DNA of 8,463 nt from Kiritimatiellia bacterium. GTDB lineage: Bacteria > Verrucomicrobiota > Kiritimatiellia > SLAD01. Where the stretch lies: contig SLLF01000238.1 of assembly GCA_007134175.1 (NCBI GenBank), positions 1-8,463 of the forward strand. Direction: 5' to 3'. Made by a program: the position numbers and the translations under genes. Positions 6,607-8,463 of this stretch are shown one piece after another; position 1 is the stretch's first letter, and each line of letters begins with the position of its first letter. Under the pieces are notes generated by a model. The model was not told where the DNA came from and did no database searches. It saw only the letters and a list, made by a program, of their open reading frames with translations.

Positions 6607-6684
6607 GTAGCGCAAGGAGCGGGCCACGCTTCGGATCAGGCGTATCATGAACCGCTTCGTTATCCCGACGGCCGCCAATCAAGG

Positions 6685-6957
6685 TTAACCGGGTTCGCCA
6701 AGCGGAATGCAGTAGCCGACGCCGCGCAACTTCTTGCGTAAGTTGGTCATGTGAACATCAATCACATTTTCCATCGAAGTAAAGCGACTTTGCACTTTCC
6801 ATACCTGCTTGATCAGCATGTGACGGCTGGCGCTGTCGCCTTCCAAGGTCATTAGATACGCCAGCACATCGAATTCGCGCGGGGTCAGCTCCAGCCCCGC
6901 TCCATCCACCGCCGCCTTGCGGGTGACGAGATCCACCTCTAATGCACCGACGCGCAT
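6685..6957 (-). pseudogene. Remnant of an OmpR-type response regulator (C-terminal DNA-binding domain only)
   Basis: The minus-strand frame reads as an OmpR/PhoB winged-helix domain: RVGALEVDLVTRKAAVDG (N-terminal strands), LTPREFDVLAYLM (first helix), then the recognition-helix region MENVIDVHMTNLRKKL, then RGVGYCI. The phosphorylated receiver domain that should precede it is missing. The frame continues to ATG 7014, but those extra codons are antisense of the neighbouring barrel remnant and not regulator-like, so I limit the remnant to the homologous part. A second defect is that RKKL runs straight into RGVGY. Full-length relatives have roughly ten residues (first wing strand, ending like LIHTV) between them, so a small in-frame deletion near 6724-6729 is likely. 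ATG 6957 has no ribosome binding site. A free-standing DNA-binding protein is possible but unlikely. Confidence 0.75.
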
Positions 6958-7123
6958 GTTGAAGGAGAACAACGTGGATGTCGGCATGAACGTTGCCTGG
7001 GCCGTGACAGACACCGTGGAACTCTTCGGCGGCGTCCATCACAGTTTCGCCCTCACCAACCTTGACCGCGAAGGGAAAGGCGACGTGAGCTGGGGCCACA
7101 TCGGAATCGGATTGGCGTTCTAA
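6956..7123 (+). pseudogene. C-terminal remnant of an outer-membrane barrel protein
   Basis: The plus frame encodes about 50 residues (from NNVDVGMNVAW to HIGIGLAF) with barrel-like alternation: VDVGMNVAWAV, VELFGGVHHSF, SWGHIGIGLAF, ending in Phe as outer-membrane barrels do. No signal peptide or earlier strands exist. Upstream of about 6956 the DNA is the response-regulator remnant on the opposite strand, so this gene has lost its 5' part. The ATG at 6956 lies at the junction and has no ribosome binding site. The family cannot be named. It need not be related to the barrel at 5776-6528, since I see no convincing shared motif. Confidence 0.65.
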
Positions 7124-7171
7124 CCCTACAGTCCGTGGTTGCCGTGAGCCCGAGCGGGTCACGTGGAGGCC

Positions 7172-7289
7172 TATGGTGCTTTCCCCGATCAACATCGGGC
7201 TCTTTCCGTCATGTACAGCGCAATAGCTCATGAACGTTTGGCTCCCGCGGCGCAAGGCCGCAGGGCGCCCGGCGAGAAGCGTGGGCTAG
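7172..7289 (+). repeat. Dispersed repeat, copy B
   Basis: About 118 bp aligning with copy A (671-779) in the same orientation. In the 21-base right end (7269-7289), 15 positions match and all six differences are transitions. Copy B has about 8 extra bases within the GCGCAAGG..GGCGCCCGG part. It also has a small hairpin, CCCGAT/ATCGGG with loop CAAC (about 7184-7199). Copy B stands alone, without the inverted left arm that accompanies copy A. Confidence 0.7.
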
Positions 7290-7370
7290 GTGTTCGCCGG
7301 CGCAATCATCGCAAACCATCCCCGCGTCCAGTGCGTGGCGGTCGGAAAATCATCTTTTTCCCCTCTGGCG

Positions 7371-7394
7371 GATAAAAACATTGGCGTTTTTATC
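7371..7394. promoter_or_regulatory. AT-rich perfect palindrome (operator- or terminator-like)
   Basis: GATAAAAAC (7371-7379) is the exact reverse complement of GTTTTTATC (7386-7394), with ATTGGC between. It stands out from the GC-rich surroundings and lies about 100 bp upstream of the promoter at 7490-7518. It could be a dimeric repressor site, or a weak stem-loop whose 3' arm carries the T-run. No downstream T-tract supports a standard terminator. Confidence 0.45.
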
Positions 7395-7489
7395 TCTAGT
7401 ATGGGGGATTGCTATTTCAAACCTCCTTCCCAGCCTCTATTCACGCACCTTTACAACAGCGCACTCGGCTCGAGCGTGCGGGCACACTC

Positions 7490-7518
7490 TTGACGCATCC
7501 AGGCGATGTTGGCATAGT
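7490..7518 (+). promoter_or_regulatory. Putative sigma70-like promoter for the small CxxC gene and guaB
   Basis: TTGACG (7490-7495, 5 of 6 to the -35 consensus) and CATAGT (7513-7518, 4 of 6 to -10) are 17 bases apart. Transcription would start near 7525, giving a leader of about 77 nt. This is the best promoter-like match I found in the window. Confidence 0.6.
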
Positions 7519-7601
7519 GGGCCAGAGGAAGCAATTACGAGGGCCGACCGCTGCGGGCTTCGGCATGGTACAGCTAAACCAGACAGACACGAGGTGGGGA
7601 A

Positions 7602-7787
7602 ATGAACAAGAACAAGGTGGCGGTCACATTCGAGATAGAGGCGGATCAACGCGATTGGCTGGAACAGAAGGCGGAGGCCTATAACTTGAGCGACGCGGCC
7701 AAGGCCCTGCGCGTACTGCTCGATTTCGCCATGGTCGATGGCGACGACAAGGCCATTTTCGAGACCATACGTTGTACCCGTTGCTGA
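7602..7787 (+). CDS. Small conserved-looking protein with C-terminal CxxC, function unknown
   Basis: A 61-residue product with the strong ribosome binding site GAGGTG (7591-7596) 5 nt before ATG 7602 and a plausible promoter at 7490-7518, so expression is likely. Residues 1-15 (KNKVAVTFEIEADQRD) look like a beta strand. Residues 17-45 (WLEQKAEAYNLSDAAKALRVLLDFAM) form two amphipathic helices. This strand-helix-helix order and the AKALRVLLDFA motif resemble ribbon-helix-helix (CopG/Arc-like) proteins. The tail IRCTRC gives a CxxC pair at the very C-terminus, which could bind metal or act in redox. I have an impression of similar small proteins ending ETIRCxxC, but no named family. guaB starts 15 nt after the stop, so they are probably co-transcribed. 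A role in regulating the guaB transcript is conceivable but unsupported. Confidence 0.75.
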   Translation: MNKNKVAVTFEIEADQRDWLEQKAEAYNLSDAAKALRVLLDFAMVDGDDKAIFETIRCTRC

Positions 7788-7802
7788 AGGATACCCGATA
7801 AT

Positions 7803-8463
7803 ATGCCCCGTAATTCCGACCTTGATGAATTCATGCGGACGTTTCCGCATGAGGCGCTGACGTTTGATGACGTTACGTTGATCACGCGTTACGCGGACTT
7901 CCTGCCGCACGAAACCCAGCTGGCCTCGTCGTTCACGGCGCGGGTCGGCCTGCACATACCGTTTGTCAGTGCGGCCATGGACACGGTCACGGAAGCCGAT
8001 ATGGCGGTGGCCATGGCCATGCATGGCGGTATCGGGGTGATCCACAAGAATCTGGGACTCGACCAACAGGCGGAATTAGTCCATGAAGTCAAAATCCACT
8101 TGAACGGGTTGATCCGCGATCCGATCACCTTTCGCGATGCCCAGACGCTCGACGATGTGCGGGCTTATCGCACGCAACGCGAATTGCCCTTCAGCGGGTT
8201 CCCGATCCTGGATGCGGACGGCAAGCTGGCCGGTATCCTGACCTCACGCGATATCAAGTTCGCGGAAGACCCGCACGCCCCAATCCGGGAGGTGATGACC
8301 CGTGACGTGATTTCGGCGCCGCCGGAGACGACGTTGAACGAAGCCCATGCGCTCATGTTGAAGAAAAGGATCGGCAAGCTACCGATCGTGGACCAGGGCA
8401 CGTTGACCGGGCTGTACAGCTTCACGGATGTGCGTTCATTGATCGACAACGAACAACCGTTCA
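7803..8463 (+). CDS. guaB: Inosine-5'-monophosphate dehydrogenase, N-terminal part (runs off right edge)
   Basis: IMP dehydrogenase oxidises IMP to XMP with NAD+, the committed step of GMP synthesis in the cytoplasm. The first 220 codons are present. ALTFDDV (18-24), SAAMDTVTE (56-64) and GGIGVIHKN (75-83) are hallmark blocks of the first part of the catalytic barrel. A CBS pair inserted in the barrel follows: about 100-155 (GFPILDADGKLAGILTSRD) and about 160-215 (VMTRDVISAPPETTL, GKLPIVDQGTLTGLYSFTD). The catalytic-cysteine loop lies beyond the edge. ATG 7803 is preceded by GAAGGA at about 7786-7791, a somewhat long spacing. The 15-nt gap to the small CxxC gene suggests co-transcription from 7490-7518. 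The CBS pair is the usual site of adenine/guanine nucleotide control in this enzyme. GMP reductase is unlikely because it normally lacks CBS domains. Confidence 0.95.
   Translation, partial: MPRNSDLDEFMRTFPHEALTFDDVTLITRYADFLPHETQLASSFTARVGLHIPFVSAAMDTVTEADMAVAMAMHGGIGVIHKNLGLDQQAELVHEVKIHLNGLIRDPITFRDAQTLDDVRAYRTQRELPFSGFPILDADGKLAGILTSRDIKFAEDPHAPIREVMTRDVISAPPETTLNEAHALMLKKRIGKLPIVDQGTLTGLYSFTDVRSLIDNEQPF

Larger units (their letters stand above)
7124..7489. other. Non-coding stretch between barrel remnant and promoter of the small gene
   Basis: No credible gene is seen. It contains dispersed repeat copy B (7172-7289), an AT-rich patch (about 7345-7400) with a perfect palindrome (7371-7394), and otherwise featureless sequence. 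Open frames here are short and overlap the repeat. Confidence 0.5.

Noticed and set aside
6685..7014. A 109-residue intact DNA-binding protein
   Set aside because: Its first 19 residues are antisense of the barrel remnant, the receiver domain is missing, the wing looks shortened, and no ribosome binding site is evident.
6758..7255. 165-codon minus-strand open frame across the remnants
   Set aside because: It is a different frame from the OmpR-type homology, shows no recognisable motif and crosses both remnants and the repeat.
7437..8066. 209-codon minus-strand open frame
   Set aside because: It is largely antisense to guaB and the small CxxC gene, which have clear homology or strong start signals. 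A long antisense frame is expected in GC-rich coding DNA.

Overview
This 8.46 kb stretch is bacterial chromosome with no complete mobile element, plasmid or phage module. Coding parts are GC-rich. The best lineage clue is L20 (rplT): it starts ATNAPASRRRRQRR and ends with a LNRKMLSEIAIHDPDGFA block, which resembles L20 of the PVC superphylum (Verrucomicrobiota, Kiritimatiellota, Lentisphaerota, Chlamydiota). That placement is an inference from memory. A signal-peptide beta-barrel protein and a second barrel remnant point to a Gram-negative envelope.

Layout. Positions 1-336 (minus) hold the N-terminal part of a DppC/OppC-type ABC permease that runs off the left edge. Positions 337-965 are non-coding and contain an inverted-repeat-bounded repeat structure (533-779) and a plausible promoter (882-910). 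A same-strand block follows, 966-5732: rpmI, rplT, an uncharacterised sugar-nucleotidyltransferase-like gene, a BirA-type biotin ligase without a DNA-binding domain, and two tandem CNNM/CorC-type membrane proteins with CBS domains. Junctions are tight: 1 nt between rplT and the nucleotidyltransferase, a stop/start overlap between birA and the first CNNM gene (TTG start), and an ATGA overlap between the two CNNM genes. A small outer-membrane barrel gene follows at 5776-6528.

Positions 6529-7601 look like a decaying region. The C-terminal DNA-binding part of an OmpR-type response regulator (minus) abuts, head to head, the C-terminal end of another barrel protein (plus). Both lack their 5' parts, as if one deletion removed the divergent promoter region and both N-termini. 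The regulator piece also seems to lack the first wing strand of its winged helix. Beyond it are a diverged second copy of the repeat found upstream of rpmI, an AT-rich perfect palindrome, and a good sigma70-like promoter (7490-7518).

That promoter probably drives a 61-aa protein with a C-terminal CxxC motif (7602-7787) and guaB (IMP dehydrogenase), which starts 15 nt later and runs off the right edge.

Functionally the window mixes housekeeping (ribosomal proteins, biotinylation, GMP synthesis) with envelope and transport genes. I see no CRISPR array, tRNA, rRNA, toxin-antitoxin pair or recognisable defence system. The most unusual points are the head-to-head double gene remnant, the dispersed repeat family, the absence of infC next to rpmI-rplT, and the small CxxC protein in front of guaB.
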